DNA of 64,000 nucleotides, taken from the NCBI GenBank assembly GCA_036735545.1, contig DAINOD010000008.1, positions 1-64,000 of the forward strand, given 5' to 3'. Under the pieces are notes generated by a model. It was not told the DNA's origin and made no database searches. It worked only from the letters and a program-made list of their open reading frames with translations. This document shows positions 26,410-34,097 of this stretch, piece by piece. Positions within the stretch are counted from its first letter, which is position 1; each line of letters starts with the position of its first letter. The translations under genes were made by a program, and so were the position numbers. This stretch comes from Rubrimonas sp036735545 (GTDB lineage Bacteria; Pseudomonadota; Alphaproteobacteria; Rhodobacterales; Rhodobacteraceae).

Positions 26410-27030
26410 TCAGAACTCCACCCCCGGTTGCGCCTTCACGCCCGAGCGGAAGGGGTGCTTGACCAGCCGCATCTCGGTCACGAGGTCCGCCAGCTCAATC
26501 AGTTCCGGCGCGGCGTTGCGGCCCGTCAGCACCACATGGGTCGTCGTCGGCTTCTCGGCGCGGAGGAAGGCCAGCACCTCGGCCAAATCGAGATAGCCGT
26601 AGCGCAGGGCGATATTGATTTCGTCCAGCAACACCATGCGGCGGGTGGGGTCGCGGATCAGGTCCTTCCCCATCGCCCAGGCGGCCTGCGCGGCGGCGAT
26701 GTCGCGGGCCTTGTCCTGGGTCTCCCAGGTGAAGCCCTCCCCCATGGCGTGGAAGGCGCAGAGGTCTGCGAAGCGCTCCTCCAGCAGCAACCGCTCGCCG
26801 GTGCTCCAGGCGCCCTTGATGAACTGCACCACCGCGCAGGGAAAGCCGTGGGCGAGGCAGCGCAGGATCATGCCGAAGGCGGCCGAGGACTTGCCCTTGC
26901 CGGCGCCGTCATGGACGATGATCAGGCCGCGCTCCTCGGTGCGCTCCGCGAGCATGCGGTCGCGCGCGGCCTTGATCTTCTTCATCTTCTCCGCATGACG
27001 GGCGGCATCCTCGGCGGTGACGGCTTTCAC
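26410..27030 (-). CDS. cobO: Cob(I)yrinic acid a,c-diamide adenosyltransferase CobO
   Basis: 206-residue ATP:corrinoid adenosyltransferase of the CobA/CobO/BtuR family. The P-loop is GAGKGKSSAAFG near residue 40, followed by VVQFIKGAW, FTWETQDK and MVLLDEINIALRYGYL, all diagnostic; the C-terminus ends in the conserved KHPFRSGVKAQPGVEF. Start GTG 27030 overlaps the stop of the HupE-like gene (GTGA). It adenosylates the cobalt before amidation by CobQ, encoded downstream beyond the small inserted gene. Confidence 0.95.
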   Translation of the reverse strand: MKAVTAEDAARHAEKMKKIKAARDRMLAERTEERGLIIVHDGAGKGKSSAAFGMILRCLAHGFPCAVVQFIKGAWSTGERLLLEERFADLCAFHAMGEGFTWETQDKARDIAAAQAAWAMGKDLIRDPTRRMVLLDEINIALRYGYLDLAEVLAFLRAEKPTTTHVVLTGRNAAPELIELADLVTEMRLVKHPFRSGVKAQPGVEF

Positions 27031-27650
27031 GCGAGCACGAAGCCCTCGAGGACCTCGAACAGGAAGGCGGCGCCGATCCCGGCCATGACCGCGCCGGCGA
27101 GCCGGGTCTGCAGCGCGCCCTGCCCCGCCTCGCGCCACAGGCGCACCGCAACCAGCCCGGCGGCGACGGCGATGGCCCACTGGGTGAGCGCCAGGCCGAG
27201 CAGGTAGGCCACGATCGGCGTCGCCTCGGCGCCCACCACGGCCTCACCGAAGGCCCAGCCGTGGAAGAGGCCAGCGACCGCGAACATCGCCGCGGCGGCC
27301 GCGAGGGGGATCGCCCGGCCGCGCAGCGCCAGCGCGCCCGCCAGCGTCGCAGTGCCCGCCACCATCAACTCGACCAGCGGCAGCGCCACGCCCGCGACAG
27401 TCAGCAGCGTCCCCATCGCCGAGGCGCCGACGAAGAACAGCGGCATCAGCGTCACCCGCCCCAGCATGGCGGCGAGCAGCCCGGCGGCGACGATGAAGGC
27501 GAAGTGGTCGAAGCCCAGCATCGGGTGGCCGACGCCCGACAGCAGGCCGTCGAGGAAGGAGGCCGGCGTCTCGTCTCCGAGTGGGTGATGCGCCGCGGCG
27601 GGCGCTGCGACGGCCGCGGCGGCCGCCGCGAGGCGAAGGGTGAAGGTCAT
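27027..27650 (-). CDS. HupE/UreJ-family metal permease, B12-regulated
   Basis: 207-residue membrane protein with a cleavable signal peptide followed by the HupE/UreJ hallmark HHPLGD near residue 21, GHPMLGFDHFAFI near 41 and GLFHGWAFGEA near 127. The His and Asp residues in membrane segments suit Ni2+ or Co2+ transport. Position as first gene behind a cobalamin riboswitch and directly before cobO argues for cobalt uptake. ATG 27650 lies four bases after a GGGAG that is itself in a hairpin with an anti-Shine-Dalgarno. Family clear; metal specificity inferred from context. Confidence 0.8.
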   Translation of the reverse strand: MTFTLRLAAAAAAVAAPAAAHHPLGDETPASFLDGLLSGVGHPMLGFDHFAFIVAAGLLAAMLGRVTLMPLFFVGASAMGTLLTVAGVALPLVELMVAGTATLAGALALRGRAIPLAAAAAMFAVAGLFHGWAFGEAVVGAEATPIVAYLLGLALTQWAIAVAAGLVAVRLWREAGQGALQTRLAGAVMAGIGAAFLFEVLEGFVLA

Positions 27651-27654
27651 GTCT

Positions 27655-27679
27655 CTCCCGCTCCAGTTCCTGGAGGGAG
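27655..27679 (-). promoter_or_regulatory. Shine-Dalgarno-sequestering hairpin of the HupE-type gene
   Basis: In the minus-strand transcript CTCCC (27679-27675) can pair with the ribosome-binding GGGAG (27659-27655), with a second stem CCAG/CTGG around a GAA loop inside. This would hide the ribosome-binding site just before ATG 27650 and is a plausible expression platform for translational control by the upstream riboswitch. Confidence 0.5.
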
Positions 27680-27772
27680 GGGAACTTGCGGCTCTCGCCG
27701 ACGCCCCGACGGGGCGACGGTCGCGAAACGCGGGCGCCCCGCCCGGCATGCGATGCGCCGGATCGCTCCGAC

Positions 27773-27954
27773 GGCGCGCGGCAGGTCTCCCGGCTCGCGG
27801 GTCGCAGCCCGGCCCCGCCTTCCCGCCCCCGGGGGAGCAGTGGCCGTTGGGGGCGGACTCGCCGCTCACGGTCGCGGGGGCGGCTGCGGCGCAGGACCGG
27901 GGTCCCTTCCGCATTCCCTCTCAGCCCCGCCTCGCGGCGGGGAACCGGCGCACC
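27773..27954 (-). promoter_or_regulatory. Cobalamin riboswitch, leftward
   Basis: On the minus strand, in order: a closing stem GGTGCGC (27954-27948) with GCGCGCC (27779-27773), GAGGGAATGCGG, the core CCGCGACCGTGAGCGG, GGCCACTG, GGGAAGGC and the complete B12 box AGCCGGGAGACCTGCC (27795-27780). All core elements of the cobalamin aptamer are in the right order. It precedes the HupE-cobO-cobQ operon by about 120 bases. Confidence 0.92.
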
Positions 27955-27958
27955 CAGA

Positions 27959-27987
27959 CTAGGACCCCCGCCGAGGGCCGCCGTCAA
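27959..27987 (-). promoter_or_regulatory. Leftward promoter of the HupE-cobO-cobQ operon
   Basis: TTGACG (27987-27982) and TCCTAG (27964-27959) on the minus strand, 17 bases apart. Transcription would begin almost exactly at the first stem of the leftward riboswitch. Its -35 shares the palindrome CAAGCGCTTG (27985-27994) with the opposing promoter. Confidence 0.55.
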
Positions 27988-27991
27988 GCGC

Positions 27992-28020
27992 TTGCGCGCC
28001 GCCGTCGCCGCGCGTAGCGT
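27992..28020 (+). promoter_or_regulatory. Rightward promoter of the cobW-cobN operon
   Basis: TTGCGC (27992-27997) and TAGCGT (28015-28020) with a 17-base spacer. The predicted start near 28027 is a few bases before the rightward riboswitch. The -35 uses the right arm of the central palindrome CAAGCGCTTG. Confidence 0.5.
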
Positions 28021-28030
28021 CCGCCTCGGC

Positions 28031-28205
28031 CGACGGTCCTCGCCGCAAGGCGGGGCCAAGAGGGAATGCCGGGACGTCGCAGGACGAAGCCGGAGCCGCC
28101 CCCGCGACCGTGAGCGGCGAGCCGACCCCAATCGCCACTGGGCCCAGCCAAGGGCCCGGGAAGGCGGGGAAGGCCGAGACCCGCGAGCCGGGAGACCTGC
28201 CGTCG
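28031..28205 (+). promoter_or_regulatory. Cobalamin riboswitch, rightward
   Basis: Closing stem CGACGG (28031-28036) with CCGTCG (28200-28205), then GAGGGAATGCCGG, the core CCGCGACCGTGAGCGG, CGCCACTG, GGGAAGGC and the B12 box AGCCGGGAGACCTGCC (28186-28201). It precedes DUF1636-cobW-cobN by about 120 bases. It is a near mirror image of the leftward element, with a shared inverted stretch that includes the whole core. Confidence 0.92.
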
Positions 28206-28289
28206 CCTGCGACGACCACCGTTCCGGGCGGGGTGATCCGGGGCGCGCATAGTCGGGTCGGTCGGGGCCGCAGGCCCGGCCGCCGTCAT

Positions 28290-28309
28290 CCCCGCCCCCT
28301 CGGGCGGGG
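28290..28309 (+). promoter_or_regulatory. Hairpin before the DUF1636 ribosome-binding site
   Basis: Perfect 8-bp stem CCCCGCCC (28290-28297) / GGGCGGGG (28302-28309) with loop CCTC, two bases upstream of GGGGGAG (28312-28318), the ribosome-binding site of ATG 28327. Candidate expression platform of the rightward riboswitch. Confidence 0.45.
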
Positions 28310-28326
28310 CTGGGGGAGCACGCGCG

Positions 28327-28719
28327 ATGCGCGACACGACCGATCGACCGCCGCCTGCGGCGACCATCCACGTCTGCCTGACCTGCCGCGCCGAGGGCGC
28401 CGATCCCGACGCCCCCCGCGCCGGCGCCGCCCTGCATGCCGCGCTGGCGCGGGCGCTGGCCGACGAGCCCGGCCTGCGCGTCGTCGGCGTGGAGTGCCTG
28501 TCCAACTGCCGCCGCGCCTGCACCGTGGCGCTGAGCGGGCCGGCGCGCTGGACCTATGTATACGGCGACCTTTCGGCGCTGGACGACGTGGCCGCGATAT
28601 GCGACGGCGCGCGCCTCTACGCCGAGGCGCCGGATGGTCTGGTCCCGTGGCGCGAACGGCCGGAACGGTTCCGCAAGGGCGTGATCGCCCGCATTCCCCC
28701 GATGGTGGAGAGCCTGTGA
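28327..28719 (+). CDS. DUF1636 metal-binding-like protein
   Basis: 130-residue protein of the DUF1636 type. An N-terminal VCLTCRAEG motif and a second ECLSNCRRACTVAL motif near residues 56-69 give at least five cysteines arranged as in thioredoxin-like [2Fe-2S] ferredoxins, so it may bind an Fe-S cluster or a metal ion. It is the first gene after the rightward cobalamin riboswitch and its stop overlaps the cobW start (TGATG). DUF1636 genes recur in cobalamin operons, but the function is not established; reductant or cobalt handling are guesses. Confidence 0.75.
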   Translation: MRDTTDRPPPAATIHVCLTCRAEGADPDAPRAGAALHAALARALADEPGLRVVGVECLSNCRRACTVALSGPARWTYVYGDLSALDDVAAICDGARLYAEAPDGLVPWRERPERFRKGVIARIPPMVESL

Positions 28720-29750
28720 TGCGCCTCGAGAAAACCCCCGTCACCATCGTCACGGGCTTTCTCGGCTCGGGAAAGACCACGCTGATCCGCCGCCTGCTCG
28801 CGGACCCGCAGGGCAAGAAGCTGGCGGTGATCGTCAACGAGTTCGGCGACATCGGCGTCGACGGCGCCATCCTGAAAGGCTGCGCCATCCCCGAATGTCC
28901 CGAGGAGGACATCGTCGAGCTGACCAACGGCTGCCTCTGTTGCACCGTCGCCGACGAGTTCGTGCCGACGATGGAGGCGCTGCTGGCGCGCGGCCCGGAC
29001 CACATCGTCATCGAGACCTCCGGCCTCGCCCTGCCAAAGCCGCTGCTGAAGGCCTTCGACTGGCCGTCGCTGAAGGGCCGCATCACCGTGGACGGCGTGA
29101 TCGCGGTGGCCGACGCCGAGGCGGTGGCGGCGGGCCGCTTCGCGCCCGACCCCGCGGCGGTCGACGCGCAGCGCGCCGCCGACGACAGTCTCGACCACGA
29201 GACGCCGCTCTCGGAGCTGTTCGAGGACCAGATCGCCTGCGCAGACCTCGTGATCCTGAACAAGGCCGACCTCGTGGACGCCGCGCAGATGGCGGCCGCC
29301 CGCGCGACCATCTCCGCCGAGGCGCCGCGGCCCGTGCCCATCGTCGAGACGACCGAAGCGAAGGTGGACCCGCGCGTGGTCATCGGCCTCGGCGCGGCGG
29401 CGGAGGACGATCTGGCCGCCCGCCCCTCTCATCATGACGGCGAGGACGAGCACGACCACGACGACTTCGACAGCTTTGTCGTGACCCTGCCCGAGGGCGC
29501 AGACCCCGACCGCCTCGTCGCCGCGCTGGAGCGGCTGGGCCGGGAGGCGGGGGTGCTGCGCTCCAAGGGCCATGTCTTCGTCGCGGGCAAGCCGATGCGG
29601 CTGCTCGTTCAGGGCGTCGCCGCCCGGGTGCGCGCGCAGTTCGACCGGCCCTGGGGCGCGGACGAGGCGCGCGCGAGCCGGCTCGTGGTGATCGGCGAGC
29701 GCGGCGTGCTGGACCGCGCGGCGGTCGCCGCGGCGCTGGCGGCGGTTTGA
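28719..29750 (+). CDS. cobW: CobW GTPase, cobalt metallochaperone
   Basis: 343-residue G3E-family GTPase. Walker A GFLGSGKTT at residues 13-21, the metal-binding CLCC at 72-75 within NGCLCC, ETSGLALPKPL, NKADL as the guanine-specificity motif and a His/Asp-rich loop from residue 238 (HHDGEDEHDHDD). The C-terminal CobW_C domain follows. It is thought to deliver Co2+ to the aerobic cobaltochelatase encoded by the next gene, seven bases downstream. Under control of the rightward cobalamin riboswitch. Confidence 0.94.
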   Translation: MRLEKTPVTIVTGFLGSGKTTLIRRLLADPQGKKLAVIVNEFGDIGVDGAILKGCAIPECPEEDIVELTNGCLCCTVADEFVPTMEALLARGPDHIVIETSGLALPKPLLKAFDWPSLKGRITVDGVIAVADAEAVAAGRFAPDPAAVDAQRAADDSLDHETPLSELFEDQIACADLVILNKADLVDAAQMAAARATISAEAPRPVPIVETTEAKVDPRVVIGLGAAAEDDLAARPSHHDGEDEHDHDDFDSFVVTLPEGADPDRLVAALERLGREAGVLRSKGHVFVAGKPMRLLVQGVAARVRAQFDRPWGADEARASRLVVIGERGVLDRAAVAAALAAV

Positions 29751-29757
29751 GGCGCCG

Positions 29758-32700
29758 GTGCACATCCTCTTCCGGGAGAGCCGCGACCTCGAGGGCGACG
29801 CCCCGGCGGAGGACCTCGGCCACCCGCCCGCCGAGCTGATCGCGCTGAGCTTCTCGGACAGCGACCTCGGCGCGCTGGCCGCGGCGTGGCAGGGCGCCGG
29901 CGACGCCCTGCCCTCGCTGCGGCTGGCCAATCTCGCGCGGCTGCGCCACCCGTTGTCGGTGGACCTCTACCTCGAGAACACCGTCGCCCACGCCCGCGGC
30001 GTGCTGGTGCGCGCGCTGGGGGGCGAGGGCTATTGGCGCTACGGGCTGCACCAGCTGCACGCGCTGGCCCGGGCAAGGGGCGTCGCTCTCGCCGTCCTGC
30101 CCGGCGACGGCAGGGCCGACCCTGCGCTCGACGCGTTGTCCACCCTGCCGGTGTCGACGCTGCGCCGGCTGCAGGCGCTGATGGACGAGGGCGGCGCCGC
30201 GGCCGCGCGGTCGGCGCTGGGCCAGATGGCGCTGGCCGCCGGGCTGTGGGCGGCGCCGGCGCGCGAGGCGGCGGCGCTGCCGCAGGCGGGGTTCTACGCG
30301 CCCGGCCGCGGCGTGGTCTGTCCGCTGGCGCTGCGCATTGAGGGTCCGGTCGCGCTGGTCGCGTTCTACCGCAGTTATCTCGCCGCCGCCGACCTCGCGC
30401 CGGTGGACGCGCTGGCGGCGGCGCTGGCCGACCGCGGCCTCTCCGCGGTCTGCGCCTTCGTCCCTTCGCTGAAAGCCCCCGAGGCGGCGGGGTGGCTCGC
30501 CGGCTGGGCGCGGCGGCTGGCCCCGGCGGTGGTGCTCAACGCGACCGCCTTCGCCGCCCGGGCCGCCGGCGAGCCCGGGCCGCTGGAGGCTTCGGGCGCG
30601 CCGGTGTTGCAGGTGGCGCTCTCCACGGCCGACCGGGCAGCCTGGGCCGCGTCCTCGCGCGGACTGTCGCCGCAGGACCTCGCCATGCACGTCGCGCTGC
30701 CGGAGGTGGACGGGCGGCTGTTCGCCGGGGTCGTGTCGTTCAAGCAGGAGGCGGCGGCGGACCCCGCGCTGGGCTTCGCCCGCCGCGTCCATGTCGCCGA
30801 GCCCGAGCGGGTGGCCGCCGTCGCCGACCGCGCGGCGGGTTGGGCGCGGCTCGCCGCGACGCCGGCGGCGGAAAAGCGGCTGGGCCTCGTGCTCTCCACC
30901 TATCCCGGCCGCGAGGATCGCCTCGCCCATGCGGTGGGCCTCGACGCGCCGGAGAGCGCAGCGGGGCTTCTGTCCGACTTGGCCACGCAGGGCCTCGCCG
31001 TGGCCGGGGCGCCGGCGGACGGCGCGGCGCTGATCTCCCGGCTCGCGGCGGCGCGCCTGGCCTGGCCGCTGGCCGAATACCGCGCCGCGCTCGCGACGCT
31101 GCCGTCGGCCCTGCGCGACGCGCTGGACGCGGCGTGGGGCCCCCCGGAAGACGACCCGGACGCAGGCGACGGCGCGCTTTGGCTGCGCGTGCTCCCGCTG
31201 GGCAACGTCGCGCTGGCGCTGCAGCCCGAGCGCGGCCGGCCCGAGACCCGGGCGGGCGAGTATCACGACCAGCGCCGCGTCCCGCGCCACGGCTACGTCG
31301 CCTTCCACCTGTGGCTGCGCCACGCCTTCACGGCCCATGCGCTGATCCATCTCGGCGCCCACGGCACGCTGGAGTGGCTGCCCGGCAAGGCGGTGGCGCA
31401 GGGCCCCGACTGCTGGCCCGAGGCGCTCAGCGGGCCCCTGCCGGTGATCTATCCCTTCGTCGTCAACGATCCCGGCGAGGCGGCGATGGCCAAGCGCCGC
31501 CTCGGCGCCGTCACCGTCGGACACATGACCCCGCCGCTGCGGGCGGCGGGCGTGCCCGAGGCCCTGCGCCGCGTCGAGGCGCTGCTGGACGAATACTCGA
31601 ACGCCGACGGGCTGGACCCGGCGCGGCGCGACCGGCTGGCGGCCGACATCCTGTCCGCCGCCGCAGCGGCGGGGCTGGACGGCGACCTGCCGCTGGGGGC
31701 GCCGGACGCGCTCGCCCGGCTCGACGCCTTCGTCTGCGACGTCAAAGCCTCGCAATACGCCGACGGGCTGCACGTCTTCGGCCGCGCGCGCCCCGGGCTG
31801 CCCGACGGGATGCCCTGGGAGGATTGCGCGAGGGCCGAGCGCCACGCGCTGGCCGCCGCGCTGGCCGGCCGGGCGGTGCAGCCCGGCCCCGCCGGTTCGC
31901 CCTGGCGGGGACGGCGCGACGTCATGCCGACCGGGCGCAACCTCTACGCCGTGGACCCGCGCGCCACGCCGAGCCGCGCCGCCGCCGCGCAGGGGGCGCG
32001 GCTGGCCGACGCGCTGCTGACGCGCCACCTTCAGGACCACGGCGAGTGGCCGCGCTCGGTGGTGGTCGATCTCTGGGGCTCGGCGGCGATGCGCACCGCG
32101 GGCGAGGAATTCGCCATGGCGCTCGCGCTGATGGGCGTGTCGCCGCGGTGGGAGGACGGCTCGGAGCGGGTGACGGGCTTCGTGGTCGAGCCGCTTGCCA
32201 CGCTGGGCCGCCCGCGCATCGACGTCACGCTGCGCCTGTCGGGCCTGTTCCGCGACGTGTTCGAGGAGTTGCCGCGCCTGTTCGAGCAGGCCGCCGCCGC
32301 GCTGGCCGAGCGCGACGAGGCGCCCGAGGACAACCCCTATCGCGCGGCCGCCGGACCCCGCGCCTTCGGCCCCGCGCCGGGCGCCTACGGCGTCGGCCTC
32401 GACCCCGAGGCCACGCGCGCCGAGGCGGCCGAGGCGTGGCTGGCGTCCTCCGCCTTCGCCTATGGCCGCGATGACGGCGCCCCGGCGCGCGCGGCGCTGG
32501 AGGCGCGGGTGCGCGACGCTTCGGCTTTCGTCCACCCGCAGGACCTGCCCGAGACCGACCTGCTGATGGCCGACGACTACGCCGCCCACGAGGGCGGCTT
32601 CGCGGCGGCCGCGGCGGCGCTGGGGGCGGCGCCCGCGCTCTACCACCTCGACGCCACGCGCCCCGACGCGCCCGCCGCCCGCCCGCTGGCCGAGGAGGTC

Positions 32701-33018
32701 GCCCGCGTCGTGCGCGCCCGCGCCGCGAACCCGGCCTGGGTCGCCGGCATGATGCGCCACGGCTTCCGCGGGGCGGCGGAGATGGCGCAGACGCTCGACG
32801 CCATGGCCGCCTTCGCTACGCTGGCCGACGCGACCGGCTCGCACCTGTTCGACCTCTACTTCGACGCCACGCTGGGCGAGCCCGGGGTGCGCGACTTTCT
32901 CGCCGCCGCCAACCCCGCCGCGCTGGCGGCGATGCGCGCCCGCTTCGAGGCGCTGCGCGAGGCCGGCCTCTGGACGCCCAGGCGCAACAGCGTCGTCGCG
33001 GCGCTGGCGGCCGAATGA
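29758..33018 (+). CDS. cobN: Aerobic cobaltochelatase large subunit CobN
   Basis: 1086-residue catalytic subunit that inserts Co2+ into hydrogenobyrinic acid a,c-diamide with ATP-driven partners CobS and CobT. Diagnostic segments are ESRDL near the start, YHDQRRVPRHGY and LIHLGAHGTLEWLPGKAVA around residues 500-545, and DWWPEALSGP-like PDCWPEALSGPLPVIYPFVVNDPGEA. The late part has RTAGEEFAMALALMGVSPRW. Start GTG 29758. It is shorter than the roughly 1250-1300 residues of the Pseudomonas-type enzyme. cobS and cobT are not in the window. Overlaps cobG by four bases (ATGA). Confidence 0.95.
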   Translation: MHILFRESRDLEGDAPAEDLGHPPAELIALSFSDSDLGALAAAWQGAGDALPSLRLANLARLRHPLSVDLYLENTVAHARGVLVRALGGEGYWRYGLHQLHALARARGVALAVLPGDGRADPALDALSTLPVSTLRRLQALMDEGGAAAARSALGQMALAAGLWAAPAREAAALPQAGFYAPGRGVVCPLALRIEGPVALVAFYRSYLAAADLAPVDALAAALADRGLSAVCAFVPSLKAPEAAGWLAGWARRLAPAVVLNATAFAARAAGEPGPLEASGAPVLQVALSTADRAAWAASSRGLSPQDLAMHVALPEVDGRLFAGVVSFKQEAAADPALGFARRVHVAEPERVAAVADRAAGWARLAATPAAEKRLGLVLSTYPGREDRLAHAVGLDAPESAAGLLSDLATQGLAVAGAPADGAALISRLAAARLAWPLAEYRAALATLPSALRDALDAAWGPPEDDPDAGDGALWLRVLPLGNVALALQPERGRPETRAGEYHDQRRVPRHGYVAFHLWLRHAFTAHALIHLGAHGTLEWLPGKAVAQGPDCWPEALSGPLPVIYPFVVNDPGEAAMAKRRLGAVTVGHMTPPLRAAGVPEALRRVEALLDEYSNADGLDPARRDRLAADILSAAAAAGLDGDLPLGAPDALARLDAFVCDVKASQYADGLHVFGRARPGLPDGMPWEDCARAERHALAAALAGRAVQPGPAGSPWRGRRDVMPTGRNLYAVDPRATPSRAAAAQGARLADALLTRHLQDHGEWPRSVVVDLWGSAAMRTAGEEFAMALALMGVSPRWEDGSERVTGFVVEPLATLGRPRIDVTLRLSGLFRDVFEELPRLFEQAAAALAERDEAPEDNPYRAAAGPRAFGPAPGAYGVGLDPEATRAEAAEAWLASSAFAYGRDDGAPARAALEARVRDASAFVHPQDLPETDLLMADDYAAHEGGFAAAAAALGAAPALYHLDATRPDAPAARPLAEEVARVVRARAANPAWVAGMMRHGFRGAAEMAQTLDAMAAFATLADATGSHLFDLYFDATLGEPGVRDFLAAANPAALAAMRARFEALREAGLWTPRRNSVVAALAAE

Positions 33019-34097
33019 CCGTCCGCGGCTGGTGCCCGACGCCGCGTCGACCGATGCTGTCGGGCGACGGCCTGCTGGTCCGGGTGCGCCCGCGCCTCGG
33101 ACGGCTGACGCCGGACCAACTCGCGGGGCTCGCCGCGGCCGCGCTCGCCCACGGTTCGGGCTGGGTGGAGCTGACCGCGCGGCTGTCGCTGCAACTGCGC
33201 GGCGTGCGGGATGACAGCCTGACCCCCCTCACGACCGCGCTGGAGGCGTGGGGGCTGATCGACCCCGACCCCGCCGCCGACGCGCGGCCGGCCGTCGTGG
33301 TCGCCCCCTTCGCCGAGGCGGCGGCGCTGCACGACGCGCTGGCGGCTGCGCTCGCCGACGCGCCTGCCCTGCCGCCCAAGATCGGCGTGGCGCTCGACCC
33401 CGGCCCCGCGCCCGCGCTGAGCCGCGTGGCGGCGGACGTGCGCATCGAGCGCGATCCGGCCGGGCGGCTGCTGGTCGTCGCCGACGGCGAGGGCTGCGGA
33501 CGCCCCGTCTCCGAAGCCGACGCGCCCGCCGCCGTGACGACGCTGTTGCGCGCGTTCGCCGAAACCGGCGCCCGGCGTGTGGCGCAGGCGGCGCTCGGCT
33601 GGGGCGATCCCGCCTTTCCCCGCTCCCGGCCTGCGCCGGCGCTGGCGCCGGGCGCCCACGGCTTCGGTCTGGCGCTGGGCCTCCCGTTCGGCCGGGCGCG
33701 CGCCGAGGCGCTGGCGGCGCTGGCGCCCATGGCGACAGGCTTCCGGCTCGCGCCGGGGCGCGTGCTGCTGGCGCTGGGGGCGGCGGACGCCCCGCCGGGT
33801 TTCGTCGTCGACCCAGCGGACCCGAGGCGGCGGCTCGCCGTCTGCCCCGGCGCCCCGCACTGCGCGTCCGCCGAGGCCGCGACCCTTGACATGGCCGAGG
33901 CTCTGGCCGCGCGGCTTCCCGCGGGCCTGTGGGCGCATGTGTCGGGCTGCGCCAAGGGCTGCGCGCATCCCGCGGCCGCGCCGGTGACGCTGGTGGGCCG
34001 CGCGGGCCGGTTCGACCTCGTGCGCGACGGGCGCGCCGACGCGACGCCCGCGCGCAAGGGGCTGACGGCCGCGCAGGCGCTGGAGGCGCTGGAATGA
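33015..34097 (+). CDS. cobG: Precorrin-3B synthase CobG
   Basis: 360-residue Fe-S/siroheme-type monooxygenase of the nitrite/sulphite reductase fold that uses O2 to make precorrin-3B, the oxygen-dependent ring-contraction priming step. The cluster-binding cysteines are Cys277, Cys283, Cys312 and Cys316 (CPGAPHC...CAKGC). The ferredoxin-like half domains open with GDGLLVRVRPRLGRLTPDQ. Its presence defines the aerobic route and separates this organism from those using CobZ. Start and stop overlap neighbours cobN and cobH by ATGA. Confidence 0.9.
   Translation: MTVRGWCPTPRRPMLSGDGLLVRVRPRLGRLTPDQLAGLAAAALAHGSGWVELTARLSLQLRGVRDDSLTPLTTALEAWGLIDPDPAADARPAVVVAPFAEAAALHDALAAALADAPALPPKIGVALDPGPAPALSRVAADVRIERDPAGRLLVVADGEGCGRPVSEADAPAAVTTLLRAFAETGARRVAQAALGWGDPAFPRSRPAPALAPGAHGFGLALGLPFGRARAEALAALAPMATGFRLAPGRVLLALGAADAPPGFVVDPADPRRRLAVCPGAPHCASAEAATLDMAEALAARLPAGLWAHVSGCAKGCAHPAAAPVTLVGRAGRFDLVRDGRADATPARKGLTAAQALEALE

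Noticed and set aside
29380..32844. 1154-codon open frame antisense to cobN
   Set aside because: Extremely Arg/Gln/Gly/His-rich with no domain; a by-product of third-position GC bias opposite a well-recognised CobN.
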